A program made the translations under genes and the position numbers. A model generated the notes under the pieces. That model saw only the letters and a list, made by a program, of their open reading frames with translations, was not told the origin of the DNA and did no database searches. Of a DNA stretch of 64,000 nucleotides, positions 11,001 through 21,800 are shown in pieces. This DNA comes from Ischnura elegans (taxonomy: Eukaryota > Arthropoda > Insecta > Odonata > Coenagrionidae): assembly GCF_921293095.1 (NCBI RefSeq), contig NC_060254.1, positions 56,466,069-56,530,068 on the forward strand, given 5' to 3'. Numbering within the stretch: position 1 is the first letter of the stretch; every line of letters starts with the position of its first letter.

Positions 11001-12304
11001 GACTATAAATTGAAGCTCGTAAAACCAAATGAACAACTGCGTAGATCGTATGTATTTCCATGATAAGCAAGCATGATCTGAGATTACCTTCAGGAAGGTT
11101 TAAATCAAAATACAATGTAAATGCATTAAAAATGGCAAATCATTTGCCTTAAATCGTTTTTAATTTACTGCTGAGTCATATTGATCATGAGTAGTACTTC
11201 CAGAAATCATTATAAATTTTGTCTTTGCTCACTGGTGGCGAGTATCATTACTTAGAATAAATATTTTTTTTTGTTCCTTTTCAAATTCCACTCACGAGTG
11301 ATACCATTTCAGAAACTTGTTCAATCAATTCAAGAATCACAAATGCTATTTAATGTAGCAAGTGTTATATTCCTGTGGCTTCATATGATACAAAGAATCA
11401 CTCAATTTCTTTTGACGCTGACTTCAACTTTTTCTGTAACAGACAAAATGGAATCAATTATAAATGCAATCCCATAACTTTACCATCACAATCTGGTTGA
11501 ACTGATCCTCCAGTCTATGATCTTCCATTTGATTCTTTGCTCCAATTTCATGATTTTCTGGCTGAACCAGTATGCTAATGGCTGTTTTGATGTAACTGGA
11601 AGTCCGGAAGATTGATGATTGACTTGCATTTCCTCAGAGACTTGGCCACCATTGCTATTACACATTGCTTTAATAATAATATTCTCATAGCATTAAAATT
11701 TTAATGATCCTGTTGTATAATTATGGGAAAATTTGAAAATGTTGAAATCTTTAAGGGGGATTGCTAATGAAAGTTTTTATTTAACAAGCTTCACAAACAA
11801 TGCTTAAAAATACATAATGAATATCTACAAGCCAGATGTCTATGCCTACCTCAATGTGAGAGGTATTGTATACCACAAATGTGATTTGGAATGCTCCAAA
11901 AATCAACGACCTTACTCCCCCTGACAGTGGCACCGCATGCATGTTAAAGGTAGTTAAAAAGCATTTTCTAGAATAAATTAGATTCAATTGCAATCAGAAA
12001 ATGAATTTGATGAAGAAAGGTACTTCAAATCAGAGATTAAACAAAAATAAGTAAGAATAAGGGGACAAAGGGCCCTGCTTGCCCGCATACATTTTAAGAT
12101 GCTCAGATAAGGATTAAACCAAGTTTATTTTCCTTAAATAAAAAAAATATAACCCACTTTCTATTTCAAAACAGGGAGGCTGAGAAAGCCTTTGACAAAG
12201 GAGACTTGGAGAAGGCTAAAGAAGTCGTAGCCAAGATGAAGTACTTTTACAATTTGGAGATGAAAGTGCAAGACCTTAAGAGGAAATACGGCATTATGGA
12301 TTGA
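8082..12304 (+). CDS. HSCB: Fe-S cluster co-chaperone HscB (J-protein), mitochondrial
   Basis: There are three coding exons: 8082-8465, 8552-8805 and 12175-12304. Donors are GAG|GTAATT and TCTAA|GTAAGT, acceptors CATCTTAG and TTCAAAACAG. The first join is phase 0 and the second splits a Lys codon. The product is 255 aa. An Arg-rich N-terminus without acidic residues up to about residue 41 suits mitochondrial import. A four-cysteine zinc-binding module follows (C61-W-K-C64 and C75-S-G-C78), as in metazoan HSCB. The J domain spans about residues 88-160 with the HPD motif at 119-121. The C-terminal helical part is the scaffold-binding HscB domain. In known biology HSCB recruits HSPA9 to the ISCU scaffold and passes nascent clusters to recipient proteins. 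Length is close to the human protein (235 aa). Intron 2 (8806-12174) carries a hAT and a Spy-like insertion. AATAAA lies about 50 bp past the stop. Confidence 0.95.
8985..9213. mobile_element. hAT-type element in HSCB intron 2
   Basis: CAGTAGCATAACTAGG on the left mirrors AGTTACACCACTG on the right. The 8-bp flanks AAGGGGAT and CAGGGAAT match at 6 of 8. The G-rich then C-rich interior resembles the 6196 and 46449 elements. Confidence 0.6.
9663..10312 (+). mobile_element. Spy-like non-autonomous DNA transposon, copy 3 (HSCB intron 2)
   Basis: This 650-bp copy has TAGGGTAGTTTCC and GGAAACCACCCTA termini, flanked by AA and TT. The CRE-like block reads CATGTGACGTCACAG. It is moderately diverged from copy 1. 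It is sense-oriented relative to copy 1 and lies mid-intron, far from splice sites. Confidence 0.75.
10324..10500. repeat. MITE-like segment sharing CCTGTTCTAATTT with two other loci
   Basis: The stretch AAATAGAACCTGTTCTAATTT followed by a CACGCATTC box recurs inverted at about 33100-33220 and in part inside the TTA-flanked element at 58743-58976. It is probably a decayed member of that family. The ends are not defined. Confidence 0.4.
10501..12174. other. Rest of HSCB intron 2
   Basis: This is pyrimidine-rich sequence at 10600-10990, otherwise AT-rich. The open frame at 10702-11013 is a composition effect with no recognised domain. I see nothing else. Confidence 0.35.
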
Positions 12305-12354
12305 TGTTACCCTGAAGGCATGTTTCCTTCTTCTCTTTCATAACTGTTACTGTA

Positions 12355-12360
12355 AATAAA
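12355..12360 (+). terminator. HSCB polyadenylation signal AATAAA
   Basis: A canonical AATAAA starts 51 bp after the HSCB stop codon and is followed by a T/GT-rich stretch (TCACTTTTGTTG). Confidence 0.7.
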
Positions 12361-12674
12361 TCACTTTTGTTGACCAATGTCTCTCTCTTCGATTAATCTT
12401 CTCACCTGTCAAGATTTTCCTGTCAGCTTTCTGTCAGTCTACCACCACAATACCATATTTCTCCAATTATAGTCCCCACCTTAATTATGAGGCTTCATTT
12501 TCGGGAAAAATTCAAATAATGCATTTGAATATAGTTCCCCCTTTTCTTTTACCAATGGCATTTCGAAAAAATAGAGGGGATTATATTCAGATAAATACGG
12601 TAATTGTCATGGGAAAAAAAGACTCCTTAACCAGGAAACTAACCATAGACATACAGCTTTCCAGGCCACTGCAC

Positions 12675-13800
12675 AGAACACAAAGCCATCCCGGCTCCAT
12701 GACTGGCAATTTACATAGCATGTATGGTATTTTTAGAAGGTAACTGACAGCTAAGGTCATTTGTGCTCCAAGGGAAGGGTGGAGAACAAACCCTGACATT
12801 TCCATTAGCCTACTCTTAACCCTTTCGCGCCGAATGCCACACCTGTGCGGCGAGGATTTTCTTCCATAAACAACGAATGCCACACCTGTGCGGCGTTAAT
12901 TTTCCTAACCTAAGCAACGAATGCCATGCCTGTGCGGCACAGGTCGAAAAAAGTGACCGTGGCGGACACAATAGACTCACGGACGCGGTCGCCCCTCGTG
13001 ATCCGGCTTAGCTCGAGCCCAGTCCCATCTTCGGCTGCTCAGGTCGACCCTTTCTTATCCTCTCCATGCGGTCAACTACTGTTATTTGCAGTGTGTCTTA
13101 CAAAACTATATTTGTTGCTTACTTTTGATATTTTATGCTATAAATGAATTCATCTTTTTTTGCTGACCACATGGAAATTTCAAACAAAATTCTAACGTTA
13201 ATATCAACGGAGATATAGACCAACTAGTAAATATACTAAATCCGTCTATATCAACGTTAGAACTTGGTTTAAAATTTCTGCACGTTCAGAAAAAAAACAC
13301 AAAATTCATTTTGAATGTAAAAAATCGATGCGAACAACAAGTATTTGCATATATTTTGCACTAATATTTTAGCCAGTTGACCACGGACTCGTCCTAGGAA
13401 GGGGCTTTTAATCCCTCTAGGGTCTGGGACAGAGGCCGAGGAAAGGGATCGGCGCCCCACTGAGTTGGGTCCAAAAATGGTTATGGAGGGAATCACTGCC
13501 TTCAGTGAATGCGAAAAAGCTCCGTACAAGGGAGTAAATAAAACTTTCAAGAGACTCGTATTGAGGACGAATTTCCCTCAACGAAGGTCCGGCGCGAAAG
13601 GGATAACAAAAGGCATCAACAGGACCATGGCTTGACGCCCCATTTCACAGACATTGTGACTGACAGAGACAAAGGGCTCAGAGTTTTACTGGGTAATTTA
13701 CAGTGTGTAGCATTGGAGGAGGCAACCCACAGCTGAGACCATTTGCACCAGGAGGGAAGGTTGGGGACTAACCCTGGCATTGGGATCAGCCTACTCTTAA
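12675..13800. repeat. Diverged direct repeats flanking the piggyBac-like element
   Basis: About 130 bp at roughly 12675-12815 (AATTTACA, GGTAACTGACAGCTAAGG and CATTAGCCTACTCTTAA) recur at roughly 13690-13800 in the same order with substitutions. The piggyBac-like element lies at the end of the first copy. This looks like an older tandem repeat of unknown nature. Confidence 0.5.
12820..13602. mobile_element. piggyBac-like non-autonomous element
   Basis: The termini CCCTTTCGCGCCG and CGGCGCGAAAGGG are exact inverted copies. The left flank is TTAA (12816-12819) and the right flank is ATAA (13603-13606), consistent with a TTAA target with one later change. Three subterminal copies of AATGCCACACCTGTGCGGC begin at 12833, 12876 and 12920. 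An internal hairpin (TTCTAACGTT with AACGTTAGAA) spans 13190-13262. Length 783 bp, no transposase. Confidence 0.75.
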
Positions 13801-14192
13801 TGGAAGCCACCACAGGGATCATGGCTTGACGCCCAGTTCAACTGAAGGAGATGAAGAGAGCTCAACAAAACACCTAAGTAGGGATCAAGCAGTCTCCAAA
13901 AATCTCTCCCACCACCAGGATTGACACGCAACTGGGTTGGAAGACAACACCAGCTACTTCACCAACCTGAATCCCCAATTCACAGTGGTTCATTGTGATG
14001 AGCCCATGCATTTCATCAAGGATAGGAACACAAGGGAGAGTAGGCTTCAAATAAGCCACAACCAGTGGTGAATCATGGGCTAAAGCCATGGATAGCAGCA
14101 AATGGGATGTGTTTCTAAACCTCTGCGGTACAGTACGTGAAATTCATGATGCGTAATTGTCATGAGAAAAAAGGGCAATTTTTATCCATGGC
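13603..14192. other. Unrecognised repeat-like sequence
   Basis: Moderately GC-balanced sequence containing the second copy of the direct repeat and two short minus-strand open frames (13616-13822, 13874-14101) without recognisable domains. GACCATGGCTTGACGCCC and a close variant occur about 190 bp apart, suggesting a decayed tandem or composite element. Confidence 0.3.
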
Positions 14193-14194
14193 AA

Positions 14195-14828
14195 TAGGGT
14201 AGTTTCCATCATCAAAGACAACAAAAGGCATTGATTGCGATTCGTTACCCACCATTAGTGTACTCATAATATGCAAAATATTTGGTTTTAGAAAATCCCA
14301 GTTTAGACGAATGTTAATTATCCTCATTTGAAAACGGCCAGATTGGTGGTCATGCAGTGCCACTCCACGTGACATCACAGGGACCCAGATGCTATAAAAG
14401 TAGTCAGGAGTTTAACATTGTCTGAGATTACCAATGCATCCATGAGGTACAGAGCTCGGGGAAATATTTCTTAATAATCACCTATTGAAATTGCCCATGG
14501 TCGGAAAGTTTCCTTTGTTTGATAGGGTATTAATAATCCTTATTTAAGCCAAGAGCTACATGATAACAGCCTGCATTGTAGCAGTGCTCATAGTCCCTCA
14601 CCAAGGTGGCCACACACGGCAGCAGCTGGAACCAGAATGACATCAACAGGCTTTTCCCAGCATTCGTACTTAGCCATCGTGTTTTTACGTGCTTGAAATT
14701 TTTCACTTTTCATTTAATCACGTAAAATAGATATGTATTGTCATTTAAAAATCTAAAAGCATGAAATACATACTCCAGGAGGAACAATCTTTCGATTTAG
14801 GCATTTAAAAAAATAGGAAACCACCCTA
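14195..14828 (+). mobile_element. Spy-like non-autonomous DNA transposon, copy 4
   Basis: This 634-bp diverged copy is inserted in a tandemly duplicated unit of about 39 bp (14158-14194 and 14831-14869, sharing GGCAATTTTTATCCATGG with one change). The first unit is split GGCAA / TT. The second unit is intact as GGCAATT, an empty site showing no target duplication. Confidence 0.75.
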
Positions 14829-14869
14829 TTTGTCATGGGAGGAAAGGGTAATTTTTATCCATGGCAATT

Positions 14870-16658
14870 ATTGCAAATACTATTACTGCCACTCATGCAG
14901 CTGGTTAGATATACATATATCACAGCTGTCTACCTTCGCACCCAAGTGTGTACAATATGGATTACAACAAATGGATAGGGCTCCTTGAATGTGGTAAATG
15001 AAATCTTCATAAAGCAAGCCAAAAATCAGTTTAAAGATCCAGTTTGCGATAAAGGCAGTAAATAAAATTATGTACTAAAGAAAACCTTTTTTAAGCAAGC
15101 AATTTTAATGATCCAAGTGCACTTTCAATGGCAGATTAGAATTCTGTGAAAGCATAAGTAAAATGGGTGGGTTGTACTTTGAGGGGTAGATCTGATTTTG
15201 GTGGACCATCCTTCACAAACACTGCAGGTCAAAACAATTTTTAAAAATCAGTCCTTTAGGTCATTTATTTCATGTTCACCACAAACATAGTAATTTTTCA
15301 GTCCTAAAGAACTCAATGCTGGGTCCTTATCACTTTGGGTCATGGGGAACCCCTAAGCAAACTTAAAGCCTGTGAATATAAACGTAGCTGTTATCATATG
15401 AAGATGAGGAAAACATCGCTTGCAGATTTAACCAGAATGTTTGATTGGTGAAGTTAGAGTTCTTGCAGATTGAGCCAGAGGCAAGGGTATATCACATAGC
15501 CTGAGTTGGGAGGCTAGTTCCTTTCGCTGTGACACCTTGTGCCTATCACGGATTTTGAATTGGGGCACACGAAGGCTTCACCAGCAAGTGGCAGCCTTAG
15601 ATCAACAAACAAGCGCTCAACATTATTCCCTTTTCTTACACCAGGTTTCCTAAATGTGATAAATAATAGTGACCTCGTGCTGATCACAATACATAATTAC
15701 AGTAAGCCTACTAAAGCATGGTTTTCCATTTTTTGTGGTATATTGGCTTTAGTGTGGTTTCCATTGCTAATGCCGGCTTTCCTTGGCATTCAAAGAGAAA
15801 ATGCACTGCATATTTCATTAGATTTCTTATTGTTTCTAGTCCCTTGATATTGCTTTCCATAGTTTTACCTTGATTTATCTAAATTGCCTGCTTTAAAGGT
15901 CATTAATTCAGAGAAATTGATATGTACTTGTATGATAGAAAGGCAATCAGAACTCAACAGTATGAGGGCCCTCTAGTTGGTTTCCCGTCACTTAATTGTA
16001 GCATTGGAAGGAAGACCAAACAATAGCATTTCATTACTAATGTTTTTCTTTGATTATAATCAAGTATCATTCTTCGTTTCTTCAAATGTGTGTCATTATG
16101 CAAGATTGAAGACTGTGCGACATCTGTCATGAAAAATCGAATTCAATAATGATGGGCTCTTTAAAATGGAGGATTTAAAATCAATATTCTTAGAAAGAGG
16201 GCACAGCATGTAAGCATTTAATTCGATACATGCCACCTTACCCAGATGCAAGTGAACATGAGTAGTTAGTTCTCTAAGTGCTACAGCAGTGGTTGCTTAG
16301 TTATTCCATGAATGTGTCCGCTCATAAGTACATATCCAGATTGAGCGCTGGGTCATTTCATGTTTGTGTAGTTTTTACAGAAAAAATAGAACTCTTTATG
16401 AGCGGTGTACAGATAGCGATTGCCACATTAGATGGGGAATTTTAGGATAACATATTGTGGTGGCATTGAGAATTCAGTGTTTTAATCTGTGGTTTGAACT
16501 TACATCACGGCATTGGTAAAAACAACAATTACTTGTTGTTTGAAACTTATAAAGTAGCAAAATGATCAAACCCAATCATATTTAAGCAATAAACCTTTTC
16601 AAATGATAGAAAAGGCTGTAGCAAAAGCCAAAAAACCTTTGCTATCGAGTAAAATCCA
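14870..16658. other. Intergenic, no gene seen
   Basis: AT-rich sequence. The open frame at 15539-15847 has no recognisable domain or splice context. No RNA gene or repeat recognised. Confidence 0.35.
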
Positions 16659-16660
16659 TA

Positions 16661-17500
16661 CGAGGGGTACCCAGGAATAACCGGCCGGAAATCGCTGTGC
16701 TAGTAACTTTTATAATGTGGGCCTCTCCAACTAGTTGGCTGTTATTTCATCATTTCTGAATCAGTACGCGAAATGGCGTGGCTTTTGACCATTTACTTTT
16801 GAATAGTTTTTTTATTTCTTCGATTTTTGAGATGGCTGATATTTGAGAACAGCATGCAGCGTTGAAAATTTGTTCTCTGCTTGGTAAAATTTAGTTCGAC
16901 AGGGTTAATCTTTTGTCTACAGCTAATAAAGAACATGCCTTAAAAAGAGCTGAATTGCATAAGTGGTATTCGGAATTCACACTCTGCAACATGTTCATCG
17001 AAGACATTCAACGTCCGGGCCAGCTTTCCAAGTTGATGACTGATGAAAATGTGGAAAAAAATCGTGTCCTAGTGCACGAGGATAAGAGGCGTACAATTTA
17101 TGAACTCGCTGAACAATCTGGTCATTCTTTGAGTTCATTGCTGTGAATTTAGGCTGAAGATTAGCAAATGAGACGAATCGTGGCGAAATTCATCCCTTGT
17201 TTGCTGACTCCTGATCAAAATGTGGCACGAGTTGCTGTTGGCCTCGACTCGAGGTTTTGGTAAAAAATTTCATGTCGCTGCTTTCTCACCCACCCCACTC
17301 ACTAGATCTCACACCTTGTGATTTCCTTTTGTTCTCCCGGATGAAAATGGTGATGAAAGGGAAACATTTTCATAACATTACGGAGGTGAAAATGGAATCT
17401 AGGGCAGTCCTACAAGGAATCACAAAAAAACCAATAGCAAAGTGTGTCAAAGTAGAAAAACCAATGAGTGTATCAGTTTAAATGGAGAGTACTTTCTAAT
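16661..17500 (+). mobile_element. Decayed mariner-family transposon
   Basis: After a TA, the sequence CGAGGGGTACCCAGGAATAA resembles a mariner-type left terminus. Downstream, 16913-17146 encodes a helix-turn-helix-like part (RPGQLSKLMTDENVEK, RTIYELAEQSG) and 17257-17481 the catalytic-domain tail (SHPPHSLDLTPCDFLLF, with the second DDD/E-region Asp in SLDLTPCDF). These are familiar mariner transposase blocks. The middle of the catalytic domain is missing and frames shift, so it is inactive. No right terminus was found; LINE sequence follows directly. Confidence 0.75.
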
Positions 17501-17504
17501 GTAG

Positions 17505-17895
17505 CATTCTGAACTCTTCCATTGACTGTCCCGATCTCGTCTCCAATCTAAACTTTAAAGTTCCATGCAGACCCACTCGAACGCATTCGCTCCTCCATGT
17601 GCCCATTCCCAGATTGTCACTAACCAAACGTTCCATCCTCTTCCGCCTCTCTTCCCTCATAAATTCCCTTCCAGATCACATTGACCCGTTCTCCATTCCA
17701 AACCACTACCTTACAAACCACGCTCTTTCCTACCTTAATGTAAGCTCTTAAGGTCAAAGAGCTTCTTACTTCAATGTATTGTTATTTATTTAAATTAATT
17801 ATGTTTGATTGTGTTTGTGCTTTTATGTTTGTTATACTGTGCCACTATAAAATGGCAAACTATGCTGTATGTGGACAATTTGATAAATAAATAAA
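17505..17895 (+). mobile_element. 3' end of a Jockey/CR1-like LINE
   Basis: A decayed frame reads like the C-terminal tail of a LINE ORF2 (RSILFRLSSLINSLP, then DPFSIPNHYLTNH). It is followed by an AT-rich 3' UTR and a (GATAAATAAATAAA)-type tail at about 17880-17894. 5' truncated, abutting the mariner remnant. Confidence 0.55.
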
Positions 17896-18080
17896 GTACT
17901 TTGAAGGTGACTAGCATTTGTAACACAAAAAATTAAATTTCAAATATTTAAAAAAATTGTGTCCAGTTATCTTTGGATCCCCCCTCGTAAATAGTATATA
18001 CTCTTTGGGCAATGGTGAGTTTTGGAATGAGATAAATTGAAGGGAGCACAAAATTCCAAAATCCACATTGACGAGAAATA

Positions 18081-18662
18081 CAGTGCAACCTCGATATAAC
18101 GACACCCCACGGTGCACTAATAAACACTCGTTATAGCGAGTTATCGCTTTACCGGAGGTGGAGCAAATAATAGCCAATATATCTGTTGCGAACAGATATA
18201 CAGGAAAAGGAGTGGTGCGGCGACAGATAAACATCTATCTGATAAACGTAAGCATAAATCCAGGCGAAAGGCGATGTTTTTTTGCATCACTAAATTTCCT
18301 TAATCAAATAACGACTAACTATTCAAACAATTTATAAGCGCCGCACTGAATAAAAATCATGCAAAGCATTGTTTCGTCAATCATTATATTTATCGAACGA
18401 CAGTTTACCACATAAATTTGAGACTGAGCACTCCATTAACTTCATTCCTAACAGATCGCTAGCAATTACAGAGGTTAAGGAGTCTTGATGAAAGTCTTCC
18501 GGCGGTGAAACCCTCGCTATGGCGAGAGCCAACACCATAGGGTCTCGTAAAAACGAATTTTTTAACATGCTTATTATAGGGTCAATTGGCGGTGCATCGG
18601 CTATCCCTCGTAATAGCGGGGGTGTCGCTATAGCCCGTACTCGCTTTAACGAGGTTCCACTG
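18081..18662. mobile_element. pogo/Tigger-like element, internal-deletion derivative
   Basis: The left end CAGTGCAACCTCGATATAAC and right end GAGGTTCCACTG are inverted, with TA at 18079-18080 and 18663-18664. Subterminal TATAGCGA motifs repeat in both halves. Its 582 bp match both halves of the 1871-bp element at 27053-28923. The interior 27360-28648 is absent, joined at a short TTAT overlap. It lies just 3' of the tsu stop codon. Confidence 0.8.
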
Positions 18663-18888
18663 TAGAAGAGAAAACTTAAAATTTTTGAGCTAGAAATGAA
18701 TTCAAACCAACAGTCATTGAAAGACAAAAAAAATATATTACACTCACAGTAGAAGATACACTTTTGTTCAGTGGAGAGTAAATTTGCATACATTAAAGAC
18801 AAAAGTAGTCCATTGTAACAAAGTGAGAACTTTGTGAAACAGTAGAACTTCAATCCACAAAAACGTCGACAACTGCTCTTTTCACAGT

Positions 18889-21800
18889 CTATCTTCGCCT
18901 GCGACTCTTCCTGGTCCTGAAACATTGAAGAAAACCTACGTTAACATAAGTTCTATTTCAATCTCAGATTAAGAATGCTAACAGCTACATTATTCAGGAA
19001 AAAGTCAATAAAGTACATAATTGAAAGGGCCAGAGTTGGGCCAAGAGTTATCAGCAAACCTTTCCATCTAGACATAGTCATTTCTGATGTGAAACTTGTG
19101 CTCTATATTATTAATAATACATATATACATGCCTTTACAGCAGCAACTATTTAGAACCAATATTGAAGGTGCTTTGCTGGATGCGACAGGCCCCGTTTGC
19201 ATGTTATTGACAGCATTACAACAATAATAACAAAGGTCTGATAACAAAACGTACTTAGTGCCACCAGCTTATACATTGGCTCAAGTGTAGACCAGATTTA
19301 AAATCATAATAAGGAAATACATTTTACTTCATCTTTCATCCAATGTATTAAAATCTTATGACCAACAAAGAATTCCTTTTCAGTGAAATAAAAAAATGTT
19401 ACATTGATATCTAATTATTAACATCATATTGTGTTTTTTCATAAAGAGCTACAAAATTCTTATATTTACATTGGCACTTTTTGCCACTACTACCAAATTT
19501 GGTGGCACCAAGACGGTAAAATTTTGTATTTTAACTGCATTTTGGCATAAAGCCTTGAGATATTAAGACAAACTGATTAAGTGCAGGATAATTGGGCACA
19601 TAATGAGACTGATTTAAGACTTCCAGCAAAGGACAGCTTAATAGGAAGAATGGCAGAGTGAGGCCTAAGAAGATATTTTTACCCTGATTTCCATTAAGCA
19701 TATGACTGCATAACTTCAACAATGTTCATGTGAACATGCACTTCAAAATGCCTTGTGTAAAGGTGGCCAATTAGCCACTGCTCTCATTTAAAAATGATTG
19801 TTTGTCTTACTGAGCAAAAGATGCAGTTTGAAGATGTGCAATTACAGGTGACGGGTATAGTTTATCGAATTAGAGGTATAGTTTTATCGAATCTCCAATT
19901 TTCGTCGGATCTTCACCAAAATAGGGTGGTTTCCTATTATTTTTTTATTGCCTAAATCGAAAGATTATTACTCCTGGAGTACGTATTTCACGCTTTTAGA
20001 TTTTTAAATGACGATATCTATTTTTCGCGATTAAATTAAAAGTGAAAAATTTCAAGCGCGCAAAAACGCGACGCGTAAGTAGGAACGCATTTCTGGCTCC
20101 CCCTCCTGCCTTGTGAGGTGACCTTGATCGAGGCTCTGAGCGCTGATAGGACGCAGGATGCCAGCGGGTAGCTGAGTACCTTGCTGAATGGTAGCGCTTG
20201 GCTTAAAAAAGGTTTATTAATACCTTATCAAGCGAAGAAAACTTTCCGACCTTAGCCAGTTTTAATAGATATTTATTAAGACATGTTTCCCTGAGCTCTG
20301 TGCCTCATGCATGCATTGGTAACCTCAGACGATGTATAACTCCTATCCTCTCGTGTAGAAACTAGGTCCCTGTGACGTCACGTGGAGTGGAATCGCATGG
20401 GCGCCAATCTGGCCTTTTTCAAATGAGGATAAAATTTGACCCTTGCCATTCGTCTAAACCGGTATTTCAAAAACCAAATAATTTGTGTATTATGAATACA
20501 CTAATGGTGGGTAACGAATCGCAATCAATGCCTTTCGTTTTCTTTGATGAAGGAAACTACCCTATTAGTCTACATAACTTATTTCACATACTAAACAATC
20601 CAAGGGGTGGGCAAAAGCGGTTCGAGTACAAATAAAAATTTAATAATTCATTACTTATCTTGGTGTCGGACGGGTAACACATTGCAGGAGCCATCATAGA
20701 CGAGAGATGACGATCGAAAACTAAACTTGCTCAGGTGAACAAATTAGTTTGTATCAGAGGGTTTTCATGTAATTTTGAGGGACAAGTTAATGTTTTTATT
20801 ACAAAAACCATGCCTCGACCAACCCTGGCATAATCCGACCCGCCCAAATAATCTCGCTTATGCCGTCATAAGTCCGCCTGTCGGAGTCTGCCGACACATA
20901 AATAAGAAAGAAGCCGCACCTACGGCGAGGCTTCTGCCGTGCGCTACCCGACCCACCCCTCCGGTCCTAAAACTGTACACTAGGAATAAGCCGTTCATTT
21001 GCTAGGATTTTACAAAATGTAGAGAGGAAAATTTGCATCCTTTACAAAACACATCATGCCCCGTCTATACCCAAACCTTAGCAACAGTTTGTTTTCGATC
21101 GTCTTTTCTCATCTATGATGGCTTCTGCAATGTATAAGTTACCCATTTGACACCAAGATAAGTAATGAATTATTAAATTTTTATTTATACTCGAACCGCT
21201 TTCGCCCACCCCTAGGATTGTTTAGTATGTTAAACAAGTTATGTATACTAATTTTGGTGAAGATCCGACGAAAATTGGAGATTCGATAAAACTATACCGT
21301 AGCCCAATTACATACCCTGAGAACAATAGGCTAAAGAGAGATTCTTGAATAATCTAAAACAAACTAATTATGAGAGTATGGTAAGACTGCCTCATTGGAG
21401 AAATGAATGGAGAGATGTCTTTGAGTTGAAGGTCCAGGATGATCACCAGATTAGAGTGACCCTGATAAAGGAAGACATTAATGACTTACTTTTTTGGGCC
21501 TTTGACAAAGCACCAGTCAACGGATATGGGCTGCCCCAAAATGCTCGTTCCATTCAATGAGTCACGCGCTGCCTGGGCTTCCTTGAATGTTTCATACTCG
21601 ATGAGAGCATAGCCCTGAAACAAAGAGAAAGATGAAGAAGTCTATGGGGATTGCTGGTCTAGCCAAAGCATTAAATTTATTTGAACAAAAACCTTCGCAA
21701 ATGAATGGGCCATACAGAGACTAGAATGCAAACATCGAAACTGAAATAATTAGTGGAGTCGAAAAGTATAAAATACTGATCATTGAATATTTCCTCATGA

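Noticed and set aside
10702-11013. 103-codon plus-strand frame in HSCB intron 2
   Set aside because: Pyrimidine-rich sequence yielding Ser/Phe/Leu-rich translation. Intronic, no domain.
12675-14192. Possible LTR-type element because direct repeats flank an internal region
   Set aside because: The repeats are short and diverged, the internal part is a complete piggyBac-like element with its own ends, and no gag/pol motif or primer-binding site is seen.
18377-18925. 182-codon minus-strand frame across the pogo-like derivative
   Set aside because: It starts over the last tsu coding exon in another frame and runs through transposon sequence. The true coding part is the 28 nt at 18889-18916.
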